In this document: positions 6,301-13,821 of the stretch, in pieces | Position numbering within the stretch: position 1 is the first letter of the stretch | How the letters are laid out: each line of letters opens with the position of its first letter | Assembly: GCA_023413275.1 (NCBI GenBank) | Contig: JAEZPX010000102.1 | Location: forward strand, 1-19,880 | Length of the DNA: 19,880 bases | Source: Bacillota bacterium | GTDB taxonomy: Bacteria > Bacillota > Clostridia > Lachnospirales > Anaerotignaceae | Reading direction: 5' to 3' | Position numbers and translations under genes: made by a program | The notes under the pieces: generated by a model | What the model saw: the letters and a program-made list of their open reading frames with translations, nothing else | Database searches by the model: none | Told to the model about the DNA's origin: nothing

Positions 6301-6336
6301 GGGCTGTAATGGAGTTTCCATTACAGCCTATTTTTA
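6301..6336. terminator. Bidirectional rho-independent terminator
   Basis: A perfect 12-bp stem, GGCTGTAATGGA (6302-6313) against TCCATTACAGCC (6317-6328), has a T-rich tail on the plus strand and a long A-run before it (T-run on the minus strand). It terminates the converging DUF1858 and TPR-like genes. Confidence 0.93.
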
Positions 6337-7002
6337 TTCTTGCGTCTCAGCCTGAGCATTATGATTTTCCAATTTTTCTTCTAAAAAAGAGAAATCAACA
6401 CCAGTCACTCGATCGGGCCAATTTTCTCTGGCAATTTTCAACTGCTCCGTGGCAATATCCCATTTGTCTTCTTGCATCAATTCAAATATCTGTACAAAAG
6501 CAATCAAGCGGGGTAAATTTCCACCCATAGGAAGGCTAAGGAATTTCTTCTTATATTTTTTTATGATATCCATGGCTTGGGCATTTTCTCCAAGGTGTAT
6601 GAAAACATAGGCATAATTTAAAAAATAAATAGAGTTATTGGCTTTTTTCAATGCATTGCCATTTATGCTTCTCATTTTTTCTAATGCTGTTTTGAAATCT
6701 CCCTTTTCCATATAAGCAACGGAAATATTCATGATTAACATTGCACGAATGTTGCTGGGGTTTTTGCCCTGTAAAAGCTTTTCGGTTTCCGCAATATAAG
6801 CGTCAGGGTCTGATTCGATGAGAGGCATAAGCGCATTTACCTTTTCTGCGAATTTTTTAAACCAATGGGCGTAAAAAGCAAGACCAACACCCATGATAAA
6901 AATAAACAGGTAAAATACAATTTGTGAGTTGGCTCCCAATGCACTCCCTGCACCTAAAAGAACTACCAATAATATTAATGCCGCTAAATATAAGATTCTC
7001 AT
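6334..7002 (-). CDS. Membrane protein with TPR-like repeats
   Basis: A 222-residue protein with two N-terminal membrane segments (about residues 4-23 and 28-46) followed by a helical domain of about 170 residues. The pattern NIRAMLIMNISVAYMEKGDFKTALEKMRSI, then NSIYFLNYAYVFIHLGENAQAMDIIKKY, and a third RLIAFVQIFELMQEDKWDIATEQLKIA, looks like three tetratricopeptide-type helix pairs (the G-[DE]-...-A pattern). Such proteins usually act as membrane-tethered protein-binding scaffolds; no partner can be named. ATG 7002 follows AAGGAGG. It lies about 120 bases downstream of the ABC-F gene on the same strand without a clear terminator between, so cotranscription is possible. Its terminator overlaps the last bases of the gene. 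Confidence 0.82.
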   Translation of the reverse strand: MRILYLAALILLVVLLGAGSALGANSQIVFYLFIFIMGVGLAFYAHWFKKFAEKVNALMPLIESDPDAYIAETEKLLQGKNPSNIRAMLIMNISVAYMEKGDFKTALEKMRSINGNALKKANNSIYFLNYAYVFIHLGENAQAMDIIKKYKKKFLSLPMGGNLPRLIAFVQIFELMQEDKWDIATEQLKIARENWPDRVTGVDFSFLEEKLENHNAQAETQE

Positions 7003-7123
7003 TTCTTTTCCTCCTTCGTGTAGATGCTGATTCTTTCTATATGCACAACCAATGCTGACTGTTGCGTGACGAACAGAAATTTCTCCACCATCTATCTGTC
7101 AAGAATCGTTGCATCTTTCATTT

Positions 7124-9040
7124 TTATTGGAGCTCTTCCCATTGGGCAAAGAGCGATTCCAACTGTTCTTCAAGCTTCGTTTTTTCTTCAAAAATCTGTT
7201 GTGCTTTTGTATAATCTGTGCTGGCTTTAGCCATATCTTCGTCTGCTTTTGCAATGGCGCTCTCTGTTTCTTCAATTTCTTGTTCTAAACGAGAGATTTT
7301 AGCAGCAAGCTTTCTTTCCGCCGCCTGTTGCTCCTTTTGCTTCAACCAGTCCACCTTTGTTTCGCTGACTGCAGCTGGGGTGGAGGAGGAGGATATGCCG
7401 GCTTCCTTCGCCCGTTCCGCCTCATTTCGTGCTTGCTCTGCCTTTTTTTCCAGATAATAATCGTAGTTGCCAGTATATAGGGTAACTCCATTTGGTGATA
7501 ATTCTAAGATTTTTTCCGCTGTCTTGTTAATAAAATAACGGTCATGGGAAATGTAGACAACGGTTCCCTCATAGCAGTTTAAGGCGTTTTCCAAAACTTC
7601 CTTTGAAAACATATCCAAATGGTTGGTGGGCTCATCCAGCATAAGCAGATTGGCTTTGGAAAGCATAATTTTTGCCAGGGAGACACGACCTTTTTCACCG
7701 CCGCTTAAAGCAGAAATGGGTTTAAAAACATCATCATTTGTAAAAACAAAGGCCGCCAGTACGTTTCGGATTTGCCCTGCTGTGAGATTGGGGTAGGTGT
7801 CAGAAATTTCTGCAAAAATGGTTTTGCTTTCATCCAGCTTTTGTTGTTCCTGATCATAGTATCCCACGTGGACATTGGTGCCCAATCGAATAATGCCGGA
7901 ATCTGCGGTTACTTCACGCAAAAGCATTTTAAATAAAGTAGATTTACCTACACCATTCGGCCCGATAATTGCCGCTTTTTCTCCACGCTTGACATCAAAT
8001 CCCACAGATTGGAATATTTTGTTCCCCCCGTAAGACTTGGAAAGGTCTTCAGTATGAAGTACATCATTTCCGCTGATAATAAGGGGAGATAGCGTGAGAC
8101 GCATTTGGTCGGGCAGTGCCTCAGGCCTTGCTACACGCTCTATTTTTTCCAAGGTTTTTTCACGGCTTTCCGCACGTTTGATGGATTTTTCCCGATTAAA
8201 GGAGCGAAGGGTACGAATCACATCTTCTTGATGTTTGATTTCCTTTTGCTGATTATCAAAGGCCTTCTGCTGAATTTCTCTGTTGATTTCCTTTTGCTGG
8301 GTGTAAAAGCTATAGTTTCCGTTGTAGATATAGGATTTTTTATGTTCAATTTCAACAACCTTTGTCACAATTCTATCTAAGAAATAGCGGTCGTGAGAAA
8401 TAATCAATACAGCGCCGTCATAGCTTCTAAGGAAATCCTCCAACCATTCGATTGAAGCGATGTCCAAATGGTTTGTGGGCTCGTCCAAAAGGAGAATATC
8501 AGGCTTGGAAAGCAAAAGCTTACCAAGAAAAATGCGGGTTTTTTGACCACCGGAAAGCTGAGAAAGAGGGCGGTTAAAATCAGCCTCCCCAAAACCTAGG
8601 CCTTTTAGTACACCCCGCAGACGGCTCTGATAGCTATAACCGTCGTTTTGCTCAAAAAAATGTTGTAAACGAGAATATTCCTCCATCTTGTCAGACAATT
8701 CCTGTCCTGCAAGCGTCCCCATTTTGTTTTCCATTTCACGAAGAAGCTTTTCTGTTTCCAATATTTTTTCAAAAACCGATAGCATTTCTTCATAGATTGT
8801 CCGTGTGCTTTCGGTTTGCTGATTCTGTGCCATGTACCCCAGAGTAGCATCTTTTTTCATGTAATACTCTCCGCCGTCGGCGGACGTTTCTCCTGTTAGT
8901 ACACGGAACAAAGTGGTTTTGCCTGCGCCGTTTACCCCTACAATTGCGGCTTTTTCCTTTTCCTCCAAATGGAAGGTAATTTTGTCTAAAACTACATCAA
9001 TGCCATAAGCTTTGTGTAGATCTTTGCATGCTAGTATCAT
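7124..9040 (-). CDS. ABC-F family ribosome-associated ATPase (YdiF-type)
   Basis: A soluble duplicated-ATPase protein of the ABC-F family, whose members bind the ribosomal E site and modulate translation or give antibiotic protection. Domain 1 has Walker A GVNGAGKT (residues 35-42), signature LSGGQKTR and Walker B LLLDEPTNHLD. A charged linker (NREIQQKAFDNQQKEIKHQEDV...) carries the P-site-tRNA-interacting arm. Domain 2 has GPNGVGKST, LSGGEKGRVSLAK and LLMLDEPTNHLD. Both Walker B motifs keep their catalytic glutamate. A C-terminal coiled coil of about 90 residues rich in Glu, Lys and Ala follows, giving 638 residues. The start is ATG 9040, eight bases after GGAGG (9049-9053); the frame opens 14 codons earlier but without a ribosome site. 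It is divergent from rex; a ydiF-type gene near rex is also known in Bacillus. I see no direct evidence for a resistance role. Confidence 0.92.
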   Translation of the reverse strand: MILACKDLHKAYGIDVVLDKITFHLEEKEKAAIVGVNGAGKTTLFRVLTGETSADGGEYYMKKDATLGYMAQNQQTESTRTIYEEMLSVFEKILETEKLLREMENKMGTLAGQELSDKMEEYSRLQHFFEQNDGYSYQSRLRGVLKGLGFGEADFNRPLSQLSGGQKTRIFLGKLLLSKPDILLLDEPTNHLDIASIEWLEDFLRSYDGAVLIISHDRYFLDRIVTKVVEIEHKKSYIYNGNYSFYTQQKEINREIQQKAFDNQQKEIKHQEDVIRTLRSFNREKSIKRAESREKTLEKIERVARPEALPDQMRLTLSPLIISGNDVLHTEDLSKSYGGNKIFQSVGFDVKRGEKAAIIGPNGVGKSTLFKMLLREVTADSGIIRLGTNVHVGYYDQEQQKLDESKTIFAEISDTYPNLTAGQIRNVLAAFVFTNDDVFKPISALSGGEKGRVSLAKIMLSKANLLMLDEPTNHLDMFSKEVLENALNCYEGTVVYISHDRYFINKTAEKILELSPNGVTLYTGNYDYYLEKKAEQARNEAERAKEAGISSSSTPAAVSETKVDWLKQKEQQAAERKLAAKISRLEQEIEETESAIAKADEDMAKASTDYTKAQQIFEEKTKLEEQLESLFAQWEELQ

Positions 9041-9077
9041 AGTTCTGTCCTCCGTATTTTCTGGGGATACAGGTATA

Positions 9078-9086
9078 ATCATAACA
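9078..9086 (-). promoter_or_regulatory. Possible extended -10 promoter for the ABC-F gene
   Basis: On the minus strand TGTTATGAT provides an extended -10 (TGn then TATGAT, 9078-9083). No good -35 lies 17 bases upstream. A start near 9071 would give a leader of about 30 bases and would exclude the longer upstream reading frame. Confidence 0.4.
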
Positions 9087-9109
9087 GAAAAAGGCTGATA
9101 ATAAAAGAG

Positions 9110-9145
9110 TTATTGTTGACAATAAAATAACATAAGTGCTATACT
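9110..9145 (+). promoter_or_regulatory. rex promoter with overlapping palindromic operator candidate
   Basis: -35 TTGACA (9116-9121), 18-base spacer, -10 TATACT (9140-9145). A perfect 16-base palindrome, TTATTGT-TG-ACAATAA (9110-9125), covers the -35 box. Rex often autoregulates through TTGTTAAnnnnTTAACAA sites; the match here is only partial (TTGTTGA then AT-rich sequence), so Rex binding is a guess. The palindrome lies in the gap between the divergent rex and ABC-F promoters and could affect both. Confidence 0.65.
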
Positions 9146-9178
9146 GATTCTAAGTTGACAAGAGAGGATTTGGATAAA

Positions 9179-9880
9179 ATGGACAGTGAGAAGAGAATTT
9201 CGCCGGCGGTGATCAATCGGCTCCCAAGGTATTACCGCTATCTGGGCGATCTTTTGGAGAGCGATATAACCAGAATATCGTCTAAGGAGCTTAGTGCAAA
9301 AATGAACATCACTGCATCTCAAATTCGCCAGGATTTAAATAATTTCGGTGGTTTTGGGCAGCAGGGCTACGGGTACAACGTAGAGTATCTGCACAATGAA
9401 ATTAAGAAGATTCTCGGGTTGGACAGGTTATACAATATGATTGTGGTTGGTGGGGGAAATATTGGTCAGGCTTTGGTAAATTACACCAATTTTGAAAAAC
9501 GTGGTTTTGTAATCAAGGCTGTGTTTGACATTAACCCACGCATCATCGGAATGACCATCCGTGGTGTAGAAGTTCATGATGTTGACTCAATGGAAGAGTA
9601 TATTAAAAACAATAGTATAGACGTTGCAATTCTTACTTTGCCACGATCAAAAGCGGTTAAGGTTGCCAACGACTTAGCTAAATGGGGCGTAAAGGGTATG
9701 TGGAACTTCAGCCACGTTGATTTGCAGGTGCCTGAGGATGTTTTGGTTGAAAATGTGCATTTGACAGACAGCTTGATGACCTTGCTTTATAAAATAAACG
9801 AAATGTATAGCGAGGAAAGTGAATTGCACCACCTTGCCAATGGATTGCCCATTAAGCCAATTGTGGATTTGGAAGACTAA
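9179..9880 (+). CDS. rex: Redox-sensing transcriptional repressor Rex
   Basis: Dimeric repressor that reads the NADH/NAD+ ratio and controls fermentation and respiration genes in Gram-positive bacteria. Residues 1-80 form the winged helix (ISPAVINRLPRYYRYLGDLL, ISSKELSAKMNITASQIRQDLNNFGGFGQQGYGYNV). The Rossmann domain follows, with GGGNIG at 91-96 and the acidic FDIN at the end of the second strand, then a C-terminal domain-swapped helix (LTDSLMTLLYKINEM). At 233 residues it is slightly longer than usual because of a C-terminal tail (NGLPIKPIVDLED). In-frame TTG codons exist at 9155 and 9170, but the predicted transcript starts near 9152. ATG 9179 with AGAGAGG (9161-9167) is the best start, though the spacing is long. 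A terminator follows. Confidence 0.95.
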   Translation: MDSEKRISPAVINRLPRYYRYLGDLLESDITRISSKELSAKMNITASQIRQDLNNFGGFGQQGYGYNVEYLHNEIKKILGLDRLYNMIVVGGGNIGQALVNYTNFEKRGFVIKAVFDINPRIIGMTIRGVEVHDVDSMEEYIKNNSIDVAILTLPRSKAVKVANDLAKWGVKGMWNFSHVDLQVPEDVLVENVHLTDSLMTLLYKINEMYSEESELHHLANGLPIKPIVDLED

Positions 9881-9886
9881 ACATGT

Positions 9887-9920
9887 AAAAACTGCTCCCT
9901 AGCGGGCAGTTTTTATTTTT
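9887..9920 (+). terminator. Rho-independent terminator after rex
   Basis: AAAAACTGC (9887-9895) pairs with GCAGTTTTT (9906-9914), loop TCCCTAGCGG, followed by a T/A-rich tail. It ends only six bases before the ribosome site of the following exporter gene. Confidence 0.85.
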
Positions 9921-9938
9921 ATAAAAAGGATGAGTGAT

Positions 9939-10529
9939 ATGGTTCATATTTTTGCTTTTATTTCATATGTGTTTGTATCATGCATTACACCGGGGCCCAA
10001 TAATATTATGTGTATGAACAATGGCGCCAAATATGGTGTAAAAAAAAGCCTGCCTTTTTGTGCAGGGGTGGCCACTGGCTTTTCTTTGATTTTAGTATGC
10101 AGCATTTTATGTAATCTCTTTTTGTTTCGCTATATTCCCAAAATCGTTCAAATCATGACGGTTTTAGGTGCAGCTTACATACTTTATTTGGCATGGGTGA
10201 TATGGAGAGATAAACCAAAGGCAGTAAAAGAGGGCAAACGCCAGTTAGATACACGGGGTTTTTTTACAGCAGTGATGCTTCAGTTTGTCAATCCCAAGGG
10301 GTTGTTATTCGGAATAACCCTGATTTCCAATTTTGTTTTTCCTTATGACCAGTCAATAAAAGCTTTTTTGGTTGTGCTTGTGTTTAACTGGATTGTGGTT
10401 TTATTAAGCTGCGGGTGCTGGGTACTTTTTGGTTCGGTTTTTCGTAATTTTTTTGATAAAAATAAGAAGCTTTTGAATGGTATTATGGCGTTACTTTTGG
10501 TTTATTGTGCAGCATCTTTATTCCTGTAA
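9939..10529 (+). CDS. LysE/RhtB family amino acid exporter
   Basis: Integral membrane exporter of the LysE superfamily, which pumps out amino acids or similar small metabolites. The 196 residues show the family signature ITPGPNNIMCMNNGAKYGVKKSLPFCAGVATG at about residues 16-47, a conserved LGAAYILYLAW segment and QFVNPKGLLFG, within about six membrane helices. The ATG at 9930 directly abuts the ribosome site AAAAAGGA; the ATG at 9939 has normal spacing and is preferred. There is no room for its own promoter after the rex terminator, so expression probably depends on read-through or on an internal rex promoter. The substrate cannot be told from sequence. Confidence 0.9.
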   Translation: MVHIFAFISYVFVSCITPGPNNIMCMNNGAKYGVKKSLPFCAGVATGFSLILVCSILCNLFLFRYIPKIVQIMTVLGAAYILYLAWVIWRDKPKAVKEGKRQLDTRGFFTAVMLQFVNPKGLLFGITLISNFVFPYDQSIKAFLVVLVFNWIVVLLSCGCWVLFGSVFRNFFDKNKKLLNGIMALLLVYCAASLFL

Positions 10530-10608
10530 CAACAAAATTTTTGTTCTTTTTAAGAGGTCGTGCGTTATAAAAATAAGGTAAGATGTATTGCAGTGAGGAG
10601 CTATGGAA

Positions 10609-11964
10609 ATGATTTCGGGAACAGAAGAAAAAAAGAGCTATTTATTTACGAATAAAGATTTAAGAAGATTGATTGTGCCTATCATCATTGAGCAATTTTT
10701 GGCGATTCTGGTGGGGCTATCCGATTCAATCATGGTTGCCAGTGTAGGTGAGCATGCTGTTTCCGGTGTTTCCTTGGTGGATAATATTTTTGTATTGGTT
10801 ATTTTTCTGTTTGGAGCTCTTGCCACGGGTGGGGCTGTGGTTGCAGGACAATTTCTTGGTCAGAATAATCGGGAAAAGGCATGTCAGGCGACAGATCAGC
10901 TTGTGGTTTTAACGGCAGTTTCCTCTCTTTTGATTACAGCGGGAATCTATCTTTCAAGGGATTTGATTTTACATAATCTTTTTGGCAAAATTCAGCCCAA
11001 TGTAATGGAAAGTGCGAAAACATATTTAATGATTGTAACTGCATCCATTCCCTTTATTGCCCTCTATAATGCTGGGGCGGGAATTTTTCGTGCAATGGGC
11101 AATTCCAGGGTGCCCATGTACCTTTCTATTCTTATGAATACCATCAATGTTGGGGGAAATGCAGTTTTGATTTTTGGTTTCGGCATGGGGGTTAAGGGAG
11201 CTGCAATTCCTACGCTGGTTTCCCGTATGGTTGCCGCCATGGGGATTATGCTTCTCTTACGAGGGCAGGAACGTACCCTTCACCTCACCAGACCTTTTTC
11301 TTTTCGTCCAAATAAGATATTGTTGAAAAAGATAGCTTTTATTGGGATTCCCAATGGCTTGGAAAACAGTATGTTTCAACTGGGTAAGATTTTAGTTTTG
11401 AGTATGATAACCTCCTTTGGTACAGCGGCCATTGCGGCAAATGCCGTTGGGAATATTATTGCCATGTTCCAAGTGATGCCGGGAATGGCGGCCAGTATGG
11501 CTCTTGTGACGGTATGTTCCCGTTGTGTTGGAGCGGGGGATTACGATATGGCAAGATATTATACTCGTAAGATTCTAAAGCTGATTCATATACTGATTTT
11601 TTTGTTCAATGCCATTATTTTGCTGGCATTACCATGGATTTTGATCTTGTATCAGTTATCGCCGGAGGCAACAAAAATGACAACGGAAATTGCGTGGCTC
11701 CATGGAATATGTGCCATCATCATATGGCCTGAGGCTTTTTCCCTTGCCAACACCCTCAGAGCCGCAAACGATGTAAAATTTTGTATGGTTTGGTCGGTTT
11801 TTTCTATGTGGCTTTTCCGTATTGTATTTAGTTATATTTTAGGAGTATATTTCCACATGGGTCTTTATGGTGTTTGGATTGCCATGATTATTGATTGGTG
11901 TGTAAGGGCTATGTTTTTCATTGTTCGCTACCGCGGAACAAAATGGCAGCAGCACTGCATTTAG
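10609..11964 (+). CDS. MATE family efflux transporter
   Basis: Na+- or H+-coupled exporter of the multidrug and toxic-compound extrusion family, 451 residues and about 12 membrane helices in two homologous halves. Family features include an N-terminal PIIIEQFLAILVGLSDSIMVASVGEHAVSGVSLVDNI segment, GGAVVAGQFLGQNNREKA after helix 2, and the corresponding GIPNGLENSMFQLGKI, ANAVGNIIAMFQVMPGMA segment opening the second half. The length is normal. The ribosome site AGTGAGGAG (to 10600) suits ATG 10609 better than ATG 10603. A strong terminator follows. A MerR-type regulator gene converges from the other side and could be a drug-sensing partner, but no MerR-type operator was seen before this gene. 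Confidence 0.93.
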   Translation: MISGTEEKKSYLFTNKDLRRLIVPIIIEQFLAILVGLSDSIMVASVGEHAVSGVSLVDNIFVLVIFLFGALATGGAVVAGQFLGQNNREKACQATDQLVVLTAVSSLLITAGIYLSRDLILHNLFGKIQPNVMESAKTYLMIVTASIPFIALYNAGAGIFRAMGNSRVPMYLSILMNTINVGGNAVLIFGFGMGVKGAAIPTLVSRMVAAMGIMLLLRGQERTLHLTRPFSFRPNKILLKKIAFIGIPNGLENSMFQLGKILVLSMITSFGTAAIAANAVGNIIAMFQVMPGMAASMALVTVCSRCVGAGDYDMARYYTRKILKLIHILIFLFNAIILLALPWILILYQLSPEATKMTTEIAWLHGICAIIIWPEAFSLANTLRAANDVKFCMVWSVFSMWLFRIVFSYILGVYFHMGLYGVWIAMIIDWCVRAMFFIVRYRGTKWQQHCI

Positions 11965-11989
11965 CATAAAAATATAGGTTATTTACAAT

Positions 11990-12036
11990 AAAACAGGGAG
12001 TTTCCATGACGAAAAGCATGAGACTCCCTGTTTTTT
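11990..12036 (+). terminator. Rho-independent terminator after the MATE gene
   Basis: AAAACAGGGAGT (11990-12001) pairs with ACTCCCTGTTTT (12023-12034); the loop contains an inner CATG/CATG pairing, and a T-run follows to 12036. Bases 12037-12154 to the end of the converging MerR-type gene hold nothing else I can support. Confidence 0.92.
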
Positions 12037-12154
12037 AATTGTATAATAGAAATAACTATATGGCTGCTCTTCTAGATATCAAAAGCCTATAGGTCGAGGG
12101 TGGGATTTCATCTAACACTCCTCAGCTGGGCAAACAAAAAACTGTGATTTTAGT

Positions 12155-12973
12155 TTATTTCTTTTTCACGGGATAGCAAACCTCAGTTACCCACTGACTG
12201 CTATCTGAGGTTTCATGAGGGCTGATGTGATAAATGGAGAAAGAGAGACCGTTGAATTCGTAATCATTATCTCTAACCCAATTTGCAACAGCCTCATTCA
12301 CCTCGCTGATTTTTTCATAGCTTCCTTGATAGGTGGCGGAAGCAATTAATTCTGGAGGAACGGTTTTAAATACAACGTGCTCTGTGTTGGGATACGTTCC
12401 TTTTACGGATTTTTGCACCTCCACATCCACATCGGATTCCTTATGCTCACCATCATGAAAAATAGCCAGTGTATAACAAGGTTCTGTATCCTGAATTTGC
12501 AGGGGTGCGGTTTCTGCCATTAGGGTATGCCAGAGCCTCCCTTCTTGGTCATAAGCGGGGATAATTTGTCTTACACTTGCCACATATCTTTCGGGCATTT
12601 CTTTTAATGATACACTATAATTCATAACAGATTCATCCTTTCTGAGTTTGGCTATGGTTGTTTCCAAAAGAACCAAACGGCGGCGAATGTCCTCAGCCTC
12701 TTCCATGACCTCTGCTTTTTTCACAGCCAGCAATTGGGAAAACGCCTGGGCATTATCAAAGTTTTCTGTGATTTCTTTGATAACTGCTAAAGAAAATCCC
12801 ATTTGTTTCAAGGAAGTAATTCTTTCTGCAATAGGGAGTTGCGCCTCGCTATAATAGCGGTAACCGCTTTCGGAGTCAATGGTTTTTGGTTCCAATAGTC
12901 CTATTTCGTCATAATGGCGCAGCATTCGTATGCTGATTCTTGATAGTTTTGAAAACACACCAATTTTAAGCAT
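12155..12973 (-). CDS. MerR family regulator with GyrI-like effector domain
   Basis: Transcription activator of the BmrR/BltR-like group, 272 residues. Residues 1-70 are the MerR winged helix (IGVFSKLSRISIRMLRHYDEIGLLEPKTIDSESGYRYYSEAQL). A dimerising helix of about 40 residues follows (AFSQLLAVKKAEVMEEAEDIRRRLVLLETTIAKL). From about residue 120 comes a GyrI-like small-molecule domain (VSLKEMPERYVASVRQIIP ... CYTLAIFHDG ... ATYQGSYEKISEVNEAVANWV ... WVTEVCYPV), which in relatives binds bulky drugs. There are no metal-binding cysteines. The ribosome site GAGGTGAT precedes ATG 12973. A promoter with the abnormal 19-base spacer typical of MerR targets lies directly upstream, so autoregulation is likely. 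Possible targets are itself and the neighbouring MATE gene; only the first has visible support. Confidence 0.92.
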   Translation of the reverse strand: MLKIGVFSKLSRISIRMLRHYDEIGLLEPKTIDSESGYRYYSEAQLPIAERITSLKQMGFSLAVIKEITENFDNAQAFSQLLAVKKAEVMEEAEDIRRRLVLLETTIAKLRKDESVMNYSVSLKEMPERYVASVRQIIPAYDQEGRLWHTLMAETAPLQIQDTEPCYTLAIFHDGEHKESDVDVEVQKSVKGTYPNTEHVVFKTVPPELIASATYQGSYEKISEVNEAVANWVRDNDYEFNGLSFSIYHISPHETSDSSQWVTEVCYPVKKK

Positions 12974-13011
12974 TTTATCACCTCACGTGGGTTATTTTTG
13001 AGCTCAGATTT

Positions 13012-13042
13012 AGTTTAGGGTATCACATAATGTGAGAGTCAA
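13012..13042 (-). promoter_or_regulatory. MerR-type promoter/operator (19-base spacer)
   Basis: Minus strand: -35 TTGACT (13037-13042) and -10 TAAACT (13012-13017) separated by 19 bases, the over-long spacing that MerR-family activators correct by DNA distortion. The spacer contains the perfect 13-base palindrome TCACATTATGTGA (13023-13035 as read on the minus strand). Confidence 0.65.
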
Positions 13043-13061
13043 TAGGTAATTTCATTCTTGT

Positions 13062-13102
13062 GAAAAAAATTCCCTTTGGTGAATGAATCAGACCAAAGGG
13101 AT
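13062..13102 (-). terminator. Rho-independent terminator of the liv operon
   Basis: On the minus strand ATCCCTTTGGT (13092-13102) pairs with ACCAAAGGGA (13071-13080), followed by a run of seven T. It begins six bases after the stop codon of livF. Confidence 0.92.
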
Positions 13103-13107
13103 ACGTT

Positions 13108-13821
13108 TTATTTTGTTTTACCAAGATATGCTTCCTTGATTTCATCGTTAGCCAATAGCTCAGCACCGGTTCCTTCCATGGTTATGTTACCTGTTTCAAT
13201 AACATAAGCTTTGTGGGCAATTTTTAAAGCCATGTTTGCATTTTGCTCAATCAATAATACGGTAATTCCTTCTTGATTGATTGTTTGGATGATATTAAAA
13301 ATATCCCTTACCACCAAAGGCGCCAAGCCTAAAGAGGGTTCATCCATCATAATTACCTTAGGCTTACTCATGAGCGCCCGTCCAACTGCCAACATTTGCT
13401 GTTCACCGCCGGAAAGGGTGCCTGCCATTTGCCATTCTCGCTCTCTTAAGCGGGGGAATAGGGAAAAAACATATTCTAAATCGTCTTTTAAATTGTCTTT
13501 TCGCAAATAAGCCCCTATTTTAAGGTTCTCCATCACAGTTAGGTTGGGGAATACCCTTCGACCCTCGGGAACAAGGGTAATGCCTTGAGAGACAATAAAA
13601 TCAGGAGACTGTCCCACAATTTCCTTTCCTTTATAGAGAATGGAAGCTTGCTTTGGTTTCACTAAGCCGGAAATGGACTTTAGAGTGGTGGATTTACCAG
13701 CACCATTAGCTCCAATTAGTGTTACGATTTCTCCTTCTGGCACAGTCATATGAATGCCTTTTACAGCCTCAATGCCTCCGTAGGAGACCACTAAGTTTTT
13801 AATCTCTAGTATATTACTCAT
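13108..13821 (-). CDS. livF: Branched-chain amino acid ABC transporter ATP-binding protein LivF
   Basis: One of two cytoplasmic ATPases powering import of leucine, isoleucine and valine. The 237 residues contain Walker A GANGAGKST, a Q-loop region, LVPEGRRVFPNLTVMENL (diagnostic of LivF), the signature LSGGEQQMLAVGRAL, Walker B VIMMDEPSLGLAP and the H-loop-region LLIEQNANMAL. A longer frame exists upstream, but the true start is ATG 13821: it overlaps the stop of livG (ATGAGTAA), carries GGGGGTGG upstream and gives the family N-terminus MSNILEIKNLVVSYG. Last gene of the operon, followed by a terminator. Confidence 0.95.
   Translation of the reverse strand: MSNILEIKNLVVSYGGIEAVKGIHMTVPEGEIVTLIGANGAGKSTTLKSISGLVKPKQASILYKGKEIVGQSPDFIVSQGITLVPEGRRVFPNLTVMENLKIGAYLRKDNLKDDLEYVFSLFPRLREREWQMAGTLSGGEQQMLAVGRALMSKPKVIMMDEPSLGLAPLVVRDIFNIIQTINQEGITVLLIEQNANMALKIAHKAYVIETGNITMEGTGAELLANDEIKEAYLGKTK

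Noticed and set aside
7003..7123. TTGACA on the minus strand between the ABC-F and TPR-like genes as a promoter
   Set aside because: No acceptable -10 lies 16-18 bases downstream; cotranscription remains possible.
9154..9159. Second TTGACA before rex as a -35 box
   Set aside because: No -10 lies at suitable distance, and it falls downstream of the better TTGACA/TATACT promoter.
12037..12154. A possible gene or RNA between the MATE and MerR-type genes
   Set aside because: No frame with a ribosome site and no convincing structure; it appears to be a plain 3' spacer.
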